From: Pseudomonadota bacterium
GTDB lineage: Bacteria > Pseudomonadota > Gammaproteobacteria > Pseudomonadales > Oceanobacteraceae
Reading direction: 5' to 3'
DNA length: 64,000 bases
NCBI GenBank assembly: GCA_030145845.1
Contig: JAIXHJ010000017.1
Coordinates: 1 to 64,000 of the forward strand
The translations under genes were made by a program, and so were the position numbers. Under the pieces are notes generated by a model. That model was not told where the DNA came from, ran no database searches, and saw nothing but the letters and a program-made list of their open reading frames with translations. This document shows, piece after piece, positions 15,817-25,445 of this stretch. Positions within the stretch are counted from its first letter, which is position 1, and every line of letters starts with the position of its first letter.

Positions 15817-18729
15817 ATGCATCTGCCCGCCACCCTGCAGGATTACTGGCAAAAAACCGATACTCTGCTCACGGATGACGGTGCCCGTCACGGTCTCGAC
15901 TGGCCGGCGCTGTGGCAATCCCTGTCTGCTGAGCAACAGGCCCGGGCACAGAAGGTACTGACCGTCAGTCACTATGTGGCAGATGCCCTGCCGCGGGAAG
16001 CGGAATGGTTTACCCGGGCACTGACCAGCGATGCCATCTCACAGCCACTGCCCCGCGCACTGATCAGCCAATGGCTGGATGAGCTCAGTGCAGACGCCAG
16101 CTCAGAAGACGACTGGCACCAGGCTCTGCGCCGCCTGCGCCGCCGCTGCATGGTGCAGATCATCTGGCGCGACATTCTGCGTCTGGCCACCACCCTGGAA
16201 ACGACCCGCGCGCTGTCCGATCTGGCCGATGAGTGCGTGGTCCGCTCACTGACTTTCCTTGGCGCCCAGCTGCAGCAGCGTTATGGCAGACCCACCGGCC
16301 GGCACAGTCAGGAAGAACAGCAGCTGCTGGTGCTCGGCATGGGCAAACTCGGGGCCTACGAACTGAACCTGAGCTCAGATATCGATCTGATATTTACTTA
16401 TCCGGAAGGCGGTGAGACGAGCGGTCCGAAAGTGGTGACCAATCAGGAATACTTCGTCAAGCTCGGGCAGAAGCTCATTCAGGCACTGGATAAACACACC
16501 GCCGATGGTTTTGTTTTCCGCACCGATATGCGCCTGCGCCCCTATGGTCAGAGTGGCCCGCTGGTGATGAACTTTAATTCAGTGGAGGAGTATTACCAGG
16601 ACCAAGGCCGTGACTGGGAACGTTATGCCATGGTCAAGGCGCGCATCATGAATGGCGAAGACAGCCCGGCGGCACAGGAACTGCTGAATATTCTGCGCCC
16701 TTTCACCTACCGCGCCTATGTGGATTACAGCGCCTTCGAGTCACTGCGCTCGATGAAAGCCATGATCAACGCCGAAGTCCGCCGCCGCGGTCTGGAAAAC
16801 AACGTCAAACTCGGTGCCGGCGGTATCCGTGAAGTCGAATTTATCGTGCAGGCCTTCCAGCTGATCCGTGGCGGTCAGGATAAAAGTCTGCAGACCCGCG
16901 AACTGGTGAAAGTGCTCGATATTCTCTCCGGCGATGGCTACCTGCCCGCCGCCGCCTGCAGCGAACTGAAGGCCGCCTATCTGTTCCTGCGTGACAGCGA
17001 ACACGTCCTGCAGGCATTAAATGACGAACAGACCCAGCTGCTGCCGCAGGGCAGTGATGAACAGAGCCGCGTCGCCTGGGCCATGGGCTTCAGCCAATGG
17101 CCGGACTATCTGGAAGCACTGCAACAGCACCGCGCTATTGTCAGCCATCATTTCGCCCAGATCGTCGCCGGCGAAGACGAGGAACATCCGCACGAAGAGA
17201 TTGACCCGGTGTGGATGGATCTGTGGCTCGGGGATCTGGATGCCCGCGATACCCAGGAATTCCTCGCCCGGAATCCCTGCGCGGCCTCCGCCGAAGTGCA
17301 GAATGAGCTGCGCAAATTCCGCGAATCCCGCGCCGTACTGCACATGCAGCCCATCGGCCGTGAACGGCTGGATGCGCTGATGCCGATGCTGCTGCAGGAA
17401 CTCTGGCAGCAGGGCGAACCCGTCACCGTCCTGCTGCGGGTTATGCCGCTGCTGGAAGCCGTACTGCGCCGTACCGCCTACCTGGTGCTGCTGAAAGAAA
17501 ATCCACAGGCACTGACACAACTGATCCGCCTGTGTGGTGCGTCCAGCTGGGTAGCGGAATACATCGCCCAGACCCCGCTGCTGCTGGATGAACTGCTGAC
17601 GCCGGAATCCCTCTACCGCCTGCCACAACGGGATGAGCTGGCAGAAGAGCTCGACCTGCGTCTGCTGCGCATCGATGAAGATGACCTCGAACAGCAGATG
17701 GAACAGCTGCGCCAGTTTGTGCGCGCCCACAAACTGCGCGCCGCCGCCTGCGAAGTGATGGAAGCCCTGAAGCTGATGAACGTCAGCGATTACCTCACCT
17801 GGCTGGCCGAAGTCACGCTGCAGAAAGTCATGTCACTGGCGTGGAAACAGTGTGTGGACAAATACGGCTACCCCTGCCGCCGCAGCGGAGAAGTCATTAC
17901 CCAGCCGGAGTTTGTGATCATCGGCTATGGCAAAGTCGGTGGCCTGGAACTCAGCTACAGCTCCGATCTCGATCTGGTCTTCCTGCACAACAGTGATTCC
18001 ATGGGCAGCACCAATGGCGACCGCAGCCAGGATAACGGCGTGTTTTACACCCGCATGGGGCAGCGCATGATTCACATCATCTCCACCCAGACCCGCTCCG
18101 GTGACCTTTATGAAGTCGACATGCGGCTGAGACCTTCGGGTAACTCCGGCATGATCGTCGCCTCCATGAAAGCCTTTGAAGAATACCAGCAGCAGCACGC
18201 CTGGACGTGGGAACATCAGGCGCTGGTGCGCGCCCGCGTCCTGTGCGGCTCGGAAGCCGCGGCGGAAGAATTTCTCAGCATCCGCAACCACACCCTGGGC
18301 CAGCCAAGAGACCTCCCCCCGCTGCGTGAAGAAGTACGGGCCATGCGGCAGAAAATGAGGGATAATCTCGGCTCCAAAGATACAAGCGGCCAACAATTCC
18401 ACCTCAAGCAGGATGCCGGGGGTATTGTTGACATCGAGTTTCTGGTTCAATATGGGGTTCTGGCCTGGTCACACGAACACCCAGAGTTGCTGAGCGTTAC
18501 CGACAACATGCGATTGCTCGACGCTTTTGCAGCATGCGGTCTGATGGATCCACAAGATTGTCAGACCCTGCAGGAAACCTACCTGTCCTACCGAGCCGAA
18601 ACTCACCGGCGTGCATTGCAGAAACAAGATCTGTTACTGGACTCTGAAAGCCTGTCCAGACTCGGCTTCGATGCGCGGCGCGAAGATGTGACCCGACTGT
18701 GGAAACTGTGGCTGGAACCTGTTGAATGA
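15817..18729 (+). CDS. glnE: Bifunctional glutamine synthetase adenylyltransferase/deadenylylase
   Basis: 970 residues, the usual full length. Two nucleotidyltransferase halves are visible: GMGKLGAYELNLSSDIDLIF (residues ~173-192, the deadenylylase half) and GYGKVGGLELSYSSDLDLVF (~703-722, the adenylylase half), each with paired Asp residues for metal binding, followed by DMRLRPYG and DMRLRPSG blocks. It adds or removes AMP on glutamine synthetase under control of PII, tuning nitrogen assimilation. ilvE follows 44 bp later, an order common in pseudomonads, so they are probably co-transcribed. Confidence 0.98.
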   Translation: MHLPATLQDYWQKTDTLLTDDGARHGLDWPALWQSLSAEQQARAQKVLTVSHYVADALPREAEWFTRALTSDAISQPLPRALISQWLDELSADASSEDDWHQALRRLRRRCMVQIIWRDILRLATTLETTRALSDLADECVVRSLTFLGAQLQQRYGRPTGRHSQEEQQLLVLGMGKLGAYELNLSSDIDLIFTYPEGGETSGPKVVTNQEYFVKLGQKLIQALDKHTADGFVFRTDMRLRPYGQSGPLVMNFNSVEEYYQDQGRDWERYAMVKARIMNGEDSPAAQELLNILRPFTYRAYVDYSAFESLRSMKAMINAEVRRRGLENNVKLGAGGIREVEFIVQAFQLIRGGQDKSLQTRELVKVLDILSGDGYLPAAACSELKAAYLFLRDSEHVLQALNDEQTQLLPQGSDEQSRVAWAMGFSQWPDYLEALQQHRAIVSHHFAQIVAGEDEEHPHEEIDPVWMDLWLGDLDARDTQEFLARNPCAASAEVQNELRKFRESRAVLHMQPIGRERLDALMPMLLQELWQQGEPVTVLLRVMPLLEAVLRRTAYLVLLKENPQALTQLIRLCGASSWVAEYIAQTPLLLDELLTPESLYRLPQRDELAEELDLRLLRIDEDDLEQQMEQLRQFVRAHKLRAAACEVMEALKLMNVSDYLTWLAEVTLQKVMSLAWKQCVDKYGYPCRRSGEVITQPEFVIIGYGKVGGLELSYSSDLDLVFLHNSDSMGSTNGDRSQDNGVFYTRMGQRMIHIISTQTRSGDLYEVDMRLRPSGNSGMIVASMKAFEEYQQQHAWTWEHQALVRARVLCGSEAAAEEFLSIRNHTLGQPRDLPPLREEVRAMRQKMRDNLGSKDTSGQQFHLKQDAGGIVDIEFLVQYGVLAWSHEHPELLSVTDNMRLLDAFAACGLMDPQDCQTLQETYLSYRAETHRRALQKQDLLLDSESLSRLGFDARREDVTRLWKLWLEPVE

Positions 18730-18773
18730 CCACGGGCAGCCAAACACAATCTTAAATTTCGAGTGAGGTCCTT

Positions 18774-19706
18774 ATGCTACCTTCCATGTCCGACCGTGAT
18801 GGTCTGATCTGGCTAGACGGAGAGTTGGTTAACTGGCGCGATGCCAAAGTTCATGTACTGACTCATACTCTGCATTACGGCATGGGGTGTTTCGAAGGCG
18901 TGCGGGCTTACAATACTGCTGAGCAGGGTGCATGCATTTTCCGCCTGAAAGAACACACCGACCGTCTGTTTAATTCCGCTCACATTCTTGGCATGAAAAT
19001 GCCGTTCAGCAAAGAAGAAGTGAACGAAGCCCAGCGTGCCGCAGTACGCGAAAACAACCTCGACAACGCCTACCTGCGTCCGATGGTCTTTTTCGGCTCG
19101 GAAGGCATGGGCCTGCGCGCTGAAAACCTGCGCGTACACGTGATGGTTGCGGCCTGGGACTGGCCGGCCTATATGGGTGAAGAAGCCAAAACCCAGGGTA
19201 TTAAAATCCGTACCTCAAGCTACACCCGCCACCATGTGAATATCACCATGTGTAAGGCGAAAGCCAACGGTAACTACATCAACTCCATGCTGGCCCTGCG
19301 TGAAGCCATCGACAGTGGTTGTGAAGAAGCGCTGCTGCTGGATCCGGAAGGCTACGTGGCTGAAGGTTCCGGTGAAAACTTCTTCATCGTCCGTGACGGC
19401 GTGATCTATACCCCGGAACTGACTGCCTGTCTGGATGGCATTACCCGCCGTACCATTATTGAGATGGCCCAGTCACTGGGTTACAAAGTCGTTGAAAAAC
19501 GCATCACCCGTGACGAAGTCTATATCGCCGATGAAGCCTTCTTCACCGGTACCGCTGCAGAAGTTCTGCCGGTCCGTGTACTCGACAGCCGCACCATTGG
19601 TGCCGGCAGCCGTGGCCCGGTGACCGAAAAACTGCAGACGCTGTACTTCGATACCGTAACCGGTAAAGATGCGTTCAAACCTGAATGGCTGACGCCGGTT
19701 AAATAA
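18774..19706 (+). CDS. ilvE: Branched-chain amino acid aminotransferase
   Basis: 310 residues, class IV PLP aminotransferase. HTLHYGMGCFEGVRAY near the start, CKAKANGNYINSMLA with the PLP lysine at 163, GSGENFFIVRDG and TGTAAEVLPVR are diagnostic. It performs the last step of valine, leucine and isoleucine synthesis and the first step of their breakdown. A GAGGT ribosome site precedes the ATG. The gene ends at a strong bidirectional terminator shared with the convergent transporter gene. Confidence 0.97.
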   Translation: MLPSMSDRDGLIWLDGELVNWRDAKVHVLTHTLHYGMGCFEGVRAYNTAEQGACIFRLKEHTDRLFNSAHILGMKMPFSKEEVNEAQRAAVRENNLDNAYLRPMVFFGSEGMGLRAENLRVHVMVAAWDWPAYMGEEAKTQGIKIRTSSYTRHHVNITMCKAKANGNYINSMLALREAIDSGCEEALLLDPEGYVAEGSGENFFIVRDGVIYTPELTACLDGITRRTIIEMAQSLGYKVVEKRITRDEVYIADEAFFTGTAAEVLPVRVLDSRTIGAGSRGPVTEKLQTLYFDTVTGKDAFKPEWLTPVK

Positions 19707-19728
19707 GCGTCGCACCGCATCAGGCAAT

Positions 19729-19761
19729 AAAAAAACGGGAGGCCAGGCCTCCCGTTTTTTT
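19729..19761. terminator. Bidirectional terminator between ilvE and sbmA
   Basis: AAAAAAACGGGAGGCC pairs perfectly with GGCCTCCCGTTTTTTT around a central A. The A-run and T-run flank the GC stem, so it works in both directions for two convergent genes. Confidence 0.95.
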
Positions 19762-19791
19762 ATGGCTGCCATATGGATAATGGCAACAAGC

Positions 19792-21072
19792 TCAGCTTAC
19801 TTTTTCCGCCAGTCCCGGTTCAGCCAGCGGCGGCGGATTATTCAGTTCACCTTCAAAGGCTTTCAGACGTTTATAAATCGACTGCAGTTCGACAATCGTC
19901 GTCCAGGAGTTCACCAGATACTGGAACGAGTTTTCCACCTGATTAAAGGCATTCAGCACCCGCTGCATAACCCCTAAGGTGAAAGCGCCGGCAATAATCG
20001 ATGGTGCCAGCGCAATCAGCGGAACAAACTGGCCCACATTCAGATAGCCATAACGCACCACGTTAAAATACAGATAATTCTTATACAGGCGGAAATAGTT
20101 CATCCGCACATAACCGAACAGCTCGCTCAGGGTGTAAGGCTGCGCCCGGTGCTCATGGTCTTCGCCATACACCAGTTCCTTACGGTAAGCCGCTTCCACT
20201 TTCTGATTATTGAATTCCAGCCCCGGCAGTTTAATCCCCGCCAGTGCCAGCAATGCAGTACCGAAAATTGACCAGATGATGGCGACAAACACCAGCGCCT
20301 GCGGTACTTCACCGATCAGCGGTAACTCCGTCACATAGGCCGACAGTCCCCACAGAATCGGCAGGAAAGCGAGCAGCGTCATAATGGAATCGAGAAAGCT
20401 GACCCCCAGGTTTTCCACAATGGTGGCAAAACGCATGGTGTCTTCCTGAATCCGCTGCGAGGCACCTTCAATATGGCGCAGTTTCTGCCAGTTGGCGGTG
20501 TAGTAGTCGTTCATGGACGTGCGCCAGCGGAAGACATAATGGCTGACAAAAAAGCGGTTAAACACCGCCACAGCGACGGCCACCATAATGATGATGGCCA
20601 CGGTCGACAGCTCTTTATAGTATTCGCCAATGCCGATACTGCCCGGATTGCCCAGCGCATTCTGGATCAGGTCGTAAAAACCACCATACCATTCGTTCAG
20701 CATGACGCTGACCTGCACCTGAAACCAGGTAATAAAGACAATCAGGGCTGAACCGGCCACCGACCATTTTGCCCAGCGCTGACCACGGGCAATGTACAGC
20801 CAGACGCCGGTAAACAACGCGTAACAGACCAGCATGTACTGGTAAAACCAGAACTCGGAGGCATCGGCCATCGCGGTCTGAAACGCAGCCGTAGCTGCTT
20901 CATCAGCGCCCTCCGCCAGCGCTGGCGGAAAATCCAGTCCGATCAGGGAACCCAGACTCAGGGCTGACCCCAGATCGGCGGCAACAAAATACCAGCCCAG
21001 AATACAGAGCAGTGCCCAGCCGGCAAAGCTCAGAAAAAACCATTTAGGACGGACGAAAAAGGATGCAAACAC
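19792..21072 (-). CDS. sbmA: SbmA/BacA-family peptide transporter
   Basis: 426 residues, inner-membrane protein with about eight hydrophobic segments. Landmarks are FFVRPKWFFLSFAGWALL at the start, the long insertion FWFYQYMLVCYALFTGVWLY, RWRTSMNDYYTANW, EGASQRIQEDTMRFA and VNSWTTIVELQSIYKRL near the end, all characteristic of SbmA. These proton-driven transporters import proline-rich and other peptides (microcins, bleomycin). It lies 20 bp upstream of, and is read in the same direction after, the MepM-type peptidase, so the pair may form an envelope operon. Confidence 0.93.
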   Translation of the reverse strand: MFASFFVRPKWFFLSFAGWALLCILGWYFVAADLGSALSLGSLIGLDFPPALAEGADEAATAAFQTAMADASEFWFYQYMLVCYALFTGVWLYIARGQRWAKWSVAGSALIVFITWFQVQVSVMLNEWYGGFYDLIQNALGNPGSIGIGEYYKELSTVAIIIMVAVAVAVFNRFFVSHYVFRWRTSMNDYYTANWQKLRHIEGASQRIQEDTMRFATIVENLGVSFLDSIMTLLAFLPILWGLSAYVTELPLIGEVPQALVFVAIIWSIFGTALLALAGIKLPGLEFNNQKVEAAYRKELVYGEDHEHRAQPYTLSELFGYVRMNYFRLYKNYLYFNVVRYGYLNVGQFVPLIALAPSIIAGAFTLGVMQRVLNAFNQVENSFQYLVNSWTTIVELQSIYKRLKAFEGELNNPPPLAEPGLAEKVS

Positions 21073-21092
21073 AGTGTTATTTCCTGAAATAT

Positions 21093-22457
21093 TTATCCCT
21101 GATTACGGCTGACATCCGTCAGTGAAATCTGTTTACGGGTCAGCATCGGCAGATAATTATCCACCAGCTGCTGATAGTCTGCCTTCTGTTTGTCCGGTAC
21201 GGAAGTCATGGTCGGGATATCCGCCGTCATCGGATTCACCGGGCGGTTATTGATGTGCAGTTCGTAATGCAGATGCGCCCCGGTGGTACGGCCGGTATTG
21301 CCCGACAACGCAATTTTCTGCCCGCGTTTCACCCGCTGTCCTTTGCGCACCAGAATTTTACTCAGGTGCAGGAAACGCGTGCTGTACGGACCGTCATTAT
21401 CAATCACCAGATAACGGCCGGCGTAAGGGTGATTGGCAACCCGGGTCACGATGCCATCACCGGTCGCCAGCACCGGCGTGCCGCTGGGGGTACCCAGATC
21501 AACGCCATTATGCGGAGCATAACGGTGGGTCACCGGGTGGTGGCGGTTGGGATTGAACGGTGACGTGACACGGTAATGGTAGCGGGTCGGGTAACGCAGC
21601 AGAGCTGGCGTCAGGCTGTTCGCCTGTTCATCATAGTAATTGCCGTCAGCAAAGCGGATCGCCACATAATCACGGCCGCGCACATTCAGTTTAATGGCAT
21701 CCAGCCGGCGTTCACCGGTCGGACGCTCCTGCAGATATTCATCACTGACGATGGCATCAAAGGTATCGCCGGGGCGCAGCTCACGCTGAAAATTGATTTT
21801 ACTGCCCAGCAGGTGGGTAATTTCCATCGCCTCACGTTCCGACAGGCCGGTCTGCAGAATGGTGTTGTACAGGCTGCTGCTGACATCGGCGCGCACAATA
21901 TACTGCTGCCACTGCGTCGGACGGACGATTTCATAGAAACGGAAGCCCTTATCGGTGCGACGATAAGTCACAGTGCGGACCATGCTGGTTTGCATGGATA
22001 ACGCCTGAAATTCGTCCTGTTCATTAAATTCGAAGGTCAGTTCTGTATCCGGACGGATGATATCCATCACCAGATACTGCTCATCCGTCTGCAGAATATC
22101 GTGCAGATCATTCATGGCAATGCCGTAGTGACGGAAGATCTGCTCCAGGGTGTCACCGGGCTGAATCACATAATGTTCGCTGCGCGTCCGCGGCGGCGGT
22201 AACAGCTCACGGATGCTGTCCGGCGACAGGGTAGGCAGATCAGGAATGGGCGCCGGAACCTCCAGCATAGAGGGCGAAAACGGCAGCGCGACGGGCTCTG
22301 TGGCGGTAACCGCTGTCAGCGTCTGCTGATAGCCGGTCACTGCGGCCAGGGCCAGACCCAGGCCCAGCAGCAGTGGCCGCCAACCCGGAAAACGCAGGAC
22401 CGCCGCCCTGCCCGGGTTCTGTGAAACTCTGGTATTCAAACTGTCCCTCATATTCAT
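21093..22457 (-). CDS. mepM: M23-family murein endopeptidase, MepM/OapA-like
   Basis: About 454 residues. One N-terminal membrane anchor (PLLLGLGLALAAVTGY), then an OapA/LysM-like region (HYVIQPGDTLEQIFRHYGIA), then a LytM/M23 zinc peptidase: HNGVDLGTPSGTPVLA (about residue 315), GNTGRTTGAHLHYELHINN (HLHYE about residue 394). The zinc ligands His and Asp of HNGVD and His of HLHYE are present. It would cleave D,D-crosslinks in peptidoglycan to allow wall growth. Start set at ATG 22457; a GTG at 22478 and an ATG at 22451 are alternatives and none has a strong ribosome site. Confidence 0.92.
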   Translation of the reverse strand: MNMRDSLNTRVSQNPGRAAVLRFPGWRPLLLGLGLALAAVTGYQQTLTAVTATEPVALPFSPSMLEVPAPIPDLPTLSPDSIRELLPPPRTRSEHYVIQPGDTLEQIFRHYGIAMNDLHDILQTDEQYLVMDIIRPDTELTFEFNEQDEFQALSMQTSMVRTVTYRRTDKGFRFYEIVRPTQWQQYIVRADVSSSLYNTILQTGLSEREAMEITHLLGSKINFQRELRPGDTFDAIVSDEYLQERPTGERRLDAIKLNVRGRDYVAIRFADGNYYDEQANSLTPALLRYPTRYHYRVTSPFNPNRHHPVTHRYAPHNGVDLGTPSGTPVLATGDGIVTRVANHPYAGRYLVIDNDGPYSTRFLHLSKILVRKGQRVKRGQKIALSGNTGRTTGAHLHYELHINNRPVNPMTADIPTMTSVPDKQKADYQQLVDNYLPMLTRKQISLTDVSRNQG

Positions 22458-22593
22458 TACAGCAGCTGAAGGGATCACGGGCCGGCGGCCAGGAACCCGG
22501 TTTAGTGGTTACTCTATAACAAAAGTTCCTGAGCAGCAGCCCGGCAGACGGTATACTGGCCGCACAACGCGTCAATACAGTCAAAGTCAGATT

Positions 22594-23370
22594 ATGTGCG
22601 AATTACTCGGCATGAGTGCCAACACCCCGACCGATTTATGCTTCAGTTTTACTGGCCTGACCCGCCGTGGTGGCGATACCGGACCTCATAAGGATGGCTG
22701 GGGCGTGGCCTTTTACGAAGGCAAAGGCGTGCGTCAGTTTCACGATCCACAGCCCAGCGCCACCTCACCGGTCGCCCGGCTGGTGCAGGAATACCCGATC
22801 AAAAGCCGTACTGCCATCTGCCACATCCGCCAGGCTAACGTCGGCGAAATCTGTCTCGCCAACACCCATCCGTTTGTTCGTGAACTGTGGGGCCGTTACT
22901 GGGTATTTGCCCACAACGGTCAGCTGCCGGCGTTTACCCGCCAGCCCGGTCCCTATGAGCCGGTCGGCGAAACCGACAGTGAAACCATCTTCTGCGATCT
23001 GATGAACCGTCTGCACCATGTGCTGCCGCGCGACGCCATGCCGCAGCAACTGGCCGCCGTACTGGTGGAGCTGGCAGAAGAGTACGCAGCGCAGGGGGTG
23101 TTCAACTGCCTGCTCAGTAATGGCAACTGGCTGTTCAGCTACTGCTCGACCAGAATGGCCAGCATCACCCGCCGCGCGCCGTTTGGCCCGGCGCAGCTGA
23201 AAGATACGGATGTGACGGTGGATTTTGCCGCCGAAACCACCCCGGATGATGTGGTCAGCATTATCGCCACCGAACCACTGACCACCGATGAGGCCTGGGA
23301 TATCTATCAGCCGGGGGAATGGAAACTGTGGGAACAGGGTGAAGTCGTAGCCAGTGGTCAGCGCAACTGA
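22594..23370 (+). CDS. Class II glutamine amidotransferase, YafJ-like
   Basis: 258 residues beginning MCELLGMSANTPTDLCFSF: the Cys2 after Met removal is the N-terminal nucleophile. RGGDTGPHKDGWGVAFYEG, ICHIRQANVGE and FAHNGQLP are the class II amidotransferase glutamine-binding blocks. Stand-alone proteins of this type hydrolyse glutamine or gamma-glutamyl compounds; the acceptor for YafJ is not established. It is divergent from the mepM-sbmA pair and convergent with the following LysR gene, with 6 bp between stops. Confidence 0.9.
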   Translation: MCELLGMSANTPTDLCFSFTGLTRRGGDTGPHKDGWGVAFYEGKGVRQFHDPQPSATSPVARLVQEYPIKSRTAICHIRQANVGEICLANTHPFVRELWGRYWVFAHNGQLPAFTRQPGPYEPVGETDSETIFCDLMNRLHHVLPRDAMPQQLAAVLVELAEEYAAQGVFNCLLSNGNWLFSYCSTRMASITRRAPFGPAQLKDTDVTVDFAAETTPDDVVSIIATEPLTTDEAWDIYQPGEWKLWEQGEVVASGQRN

Positions 23371-23376
23371 CGGTCT

Positions 23377-24309
23377 TTACTTACCCAGAATGACTTCCGG
23401 CTCAGCCGGCACCGGGTCGTCATCCTGCACCTGCATTTCACTCATCAGCCATTCCTTGAACGCCTTCATCCCCACCGTCAGCGGACGGTGTTTGCGGTAC
23501 ACCAGATAAAAGGCCTTGTGCGTGTCCAGCTTGATATCAAAGGGCACCACCAGGCGGCCGGATGCCACCTCCCGCGACGTCAGGGTGCTGTCGGCCAGCG
23601 CAATCCCCAGACCATCCAGCGCCGCCGCCGTTGCCAGCTGACCACTGGAAATAGCCAGGCTGTTCTTCGGCGTGATAAATCCCGCGCCGGCCAGCTCCAG
23701 CCAGTTATCCCATTCGTACTTGCGCTTGCTGACGTAAATCAACGTGTGATGGCGCAGGTCGGCCGGCTCCCTGAGCGGATGGGGTCCACGCATCAGAAAC
23801 GGGCTGCACACTGGCACCAGCATCACATTGCGCAGGAAGTGCATTTCGATGTCTTCCCAGTCACCGTTGCCGAAGTACACCGCCATATCGGTATTCGAAC
23901 GGCTGAAATCAATCAGACCCATGGAGGCATTGATCTGCAGCTCCACATCCGGGTACAGCTCCTGAAACTTACTCATCCTCGGCATCAGCCAGCGGATAAG
24001 GAAGTTAGGCGCCACACTGATGTTCACCACATTGGTATCGAGATTGGCAGTCAGACGCTGGGTCGCCACTTCAATTTCATCCAGCGCGTGTTTCACCGCG
24101 GTCAGATATTGCTCACCCGCTGCCGTCAGCTCCACCTTACGCCGGTTACGGCTGAATAACGAAATACCCAAGTATTCCTCAAGCGTTTTGATCTGATGAC
24201 TGACCGCCGAGGCAGTCACCGCCAGTTCCTCTGCTGCCGCAGCAAAGCTGGAATGGCGGGCAGATGCCTCAAACATGCGCAGTGAGTTAAGCGGAGGAAG
24301 ACGACGCAT
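23377..24309 (-). CDS. LysR-type transcriptional regulator (GcvA-like)
   Basis: 310 residues from ATG 24309, giving the classic MRRLPPLNSLRMFEASARHS start; a longer frame upstream has no LysR homology. The winged helix-turn-helix spans ~15-65 (FAAAAEELAVTASAVSHQIK), followed by a substrate-binding domain (VNISVAPNFLIRWLMPRMS). The pattern resembles GcvA/AmpR-type regulators. It is divergent from a small gene 123 bp away, which is its most likely target. Confidence 0.9.
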   Translation of the reverse strand: MRRLPPLNSLRMFEASARHSSFAAAAEELAVTASAVSHQIKTLEEYLGISLFSRNRRKVELTAAGEQYLTAVKHALDEIEVATQRLTANLDTNVVNISVAPNFLIRWLMPRMSKFQELYPDVELQINASMGLIDFSRSNTDMAVYFGNGDWEDIEMHFLRNVMLVPVCSPFLMRGPHPLREPADLRHHTLIYVSKRKYEWDNWLELAGAGFITPKNSLAISSGQLATAAALDGLGIALADSTLTSREVASGRLVVPFDIKLDTHKAFYLVYRKHRPLTVGMKAFKEWLMSEMQVQDDDPVPAEPEVILGK

Positions 24310-24432
24310 AAAAAGACTCAAATGATGAGATTTTCTCAGCATTCTGCTTAGAAAGCTTCGCTTTTTCAAGCGCCGGCTTACGACTACTATATCTGTACAG
24401 TAAGTAATCACCCTCCATAAAGGTAAGACACT

Positions 24433-24618
24433 ATGAAAGAAGACCTCAAACTGAACACCTACGGCGAAGTCGACGTGGAATACTACGTACAGCAGGCCCA
24501 TGCAGAACGTAACAAAGCCGTGGCCAGACTGTTTACCGGCGCTGTTTCCGCCATCGCTTCAGCCCTGCACGTAAAGCCACATTTCGCTAAGTCTCACAAA
24601 ATGGCAGGCAGCCACTGA
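24433..24618 (+). CDS. Small protein of RSP_7527-like type
   Basis: 61 residues: an acidic start, then DVEYYVQQAHAERNKAVARL, then a short amphipathic helix and a basic tail. This resembles the small alpha-helical RSP_7527/DUF1127-related proteins, which have an (E/D)YY-x-x-A-x-x-x-R pattern, but I recognise it only by that pattern. AAAGGTAAG precedes the ATG. The divergent LysR gene probably controls it. Function unknown. Confidence 0.65.
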   Translation: MKEDLKLNTYGEVDVEYYVQQAHAERNKAVARLFTGAVSAIASALHVKPHFAKSHKMAGSH

Positions 24619-24859
24619 GACCGGTGACGTCGTTGTCACAACCGTAAAAGCGGTTATGGGGTACCGCCGGCTGGGGAAGCAGCCAGACCTCAGAGTAAGA
24701 TAAGGCTTCGCCATGAAGCGACCGATAAGTAAAAGCGTTGTAACGGGACTCAAGCAGAGAGGCACAGTATTCAGGCACAGAACCTGATACCAGCCCTGCC
24801 TTCCCCGTTACCGGAACCTCTCCTGAATTTCCTTCAGCAAAGCAGCCAACCGGCGCCGT

Positions 24860-25372
24860 TCACAGCATTCTGTGCATAACCCGCACGCCACGCCGCTGAT
24901 GCATCACCACCGCCGCAACATGACCGGCCACCAGCAGTGCCAGCAACGCACAGGCGTAATGATGCAGCAGAGAGAAAAAATGCGTCACCGGCGACGGGGT
25001 CAGTAAAGGCGGCAGCTGCATCAGACCGAACAGCGGCAAAGGCCGCTCCATCATGCAGACACCACTGAGCAGAACCAGCAGCACCGTGATATAGAGCGCC
25101 TGATGGCCTGCCGCCGCCAGCCGCTGCTGACGGACTGTCAGTTCCGCGGATGCCGGCTTTTTCTGACTGACAGCCAGCCCCAGACGCAACAGAAAAAACG
25201 GGATAAACAGCAGGGTGGCCGCAACATTGAAGGCGCCGATGCCGTCTTCCAGCGCTGGCGGCAATTCCACCAGCACAAGCGTAAAGCCGGAGAGCGTCGC
25301 CCACAGAATCACCGCCGCCGACAGCCAGTGCAGAACCCGGCGGGCAAACGGGTAACGTTCAGTCGCTGGCAT
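24860..25372 (-). CDS. Cytochrome b561-family membrane protein
   Basis: 170 residues with four membrane helices: VLHWLSAAVILWATLSGFTL, FNVAATLLFIPFFLLRL, HQALYITVLLVLLSGVCM and HHYACALLALLVAGHVAAV. Histidines at RRVLHW, GHQ, LHHY and AGHVAAVVMH are the expected haem b ligands. It would pass electrons from quinol to a periplasmic acceptor or superoxide, as for CybB. Start taken at ATG 25372 because GGAGAG lies just upstream; an in-frame TTG at 25387 would include that ribosome site. Confidence 0.85.
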   Translation of the reverse strand: MPATERYPFARRVLHWLSAAVILWATLSGFTLVLVELPPALEDGIGAFNVAATLLFIPFFLLRLGLAVSQKKPASAELTVRQQRLAAAGHQALYITVLLVLLSGVCMMERPLPLFGLMQLPPLLTPSPVTHFFSLLHHYACALLALLVAGHVAAVVMHQRRGVRVMHRML

Positions 25373-25445
25373 ACTCTCTCCGCTCAATCTCTGTCACGCT
25401 GACAGCGCCAGCCTGCCACAGACGGGTGACAGAACGCCGGCCGCC

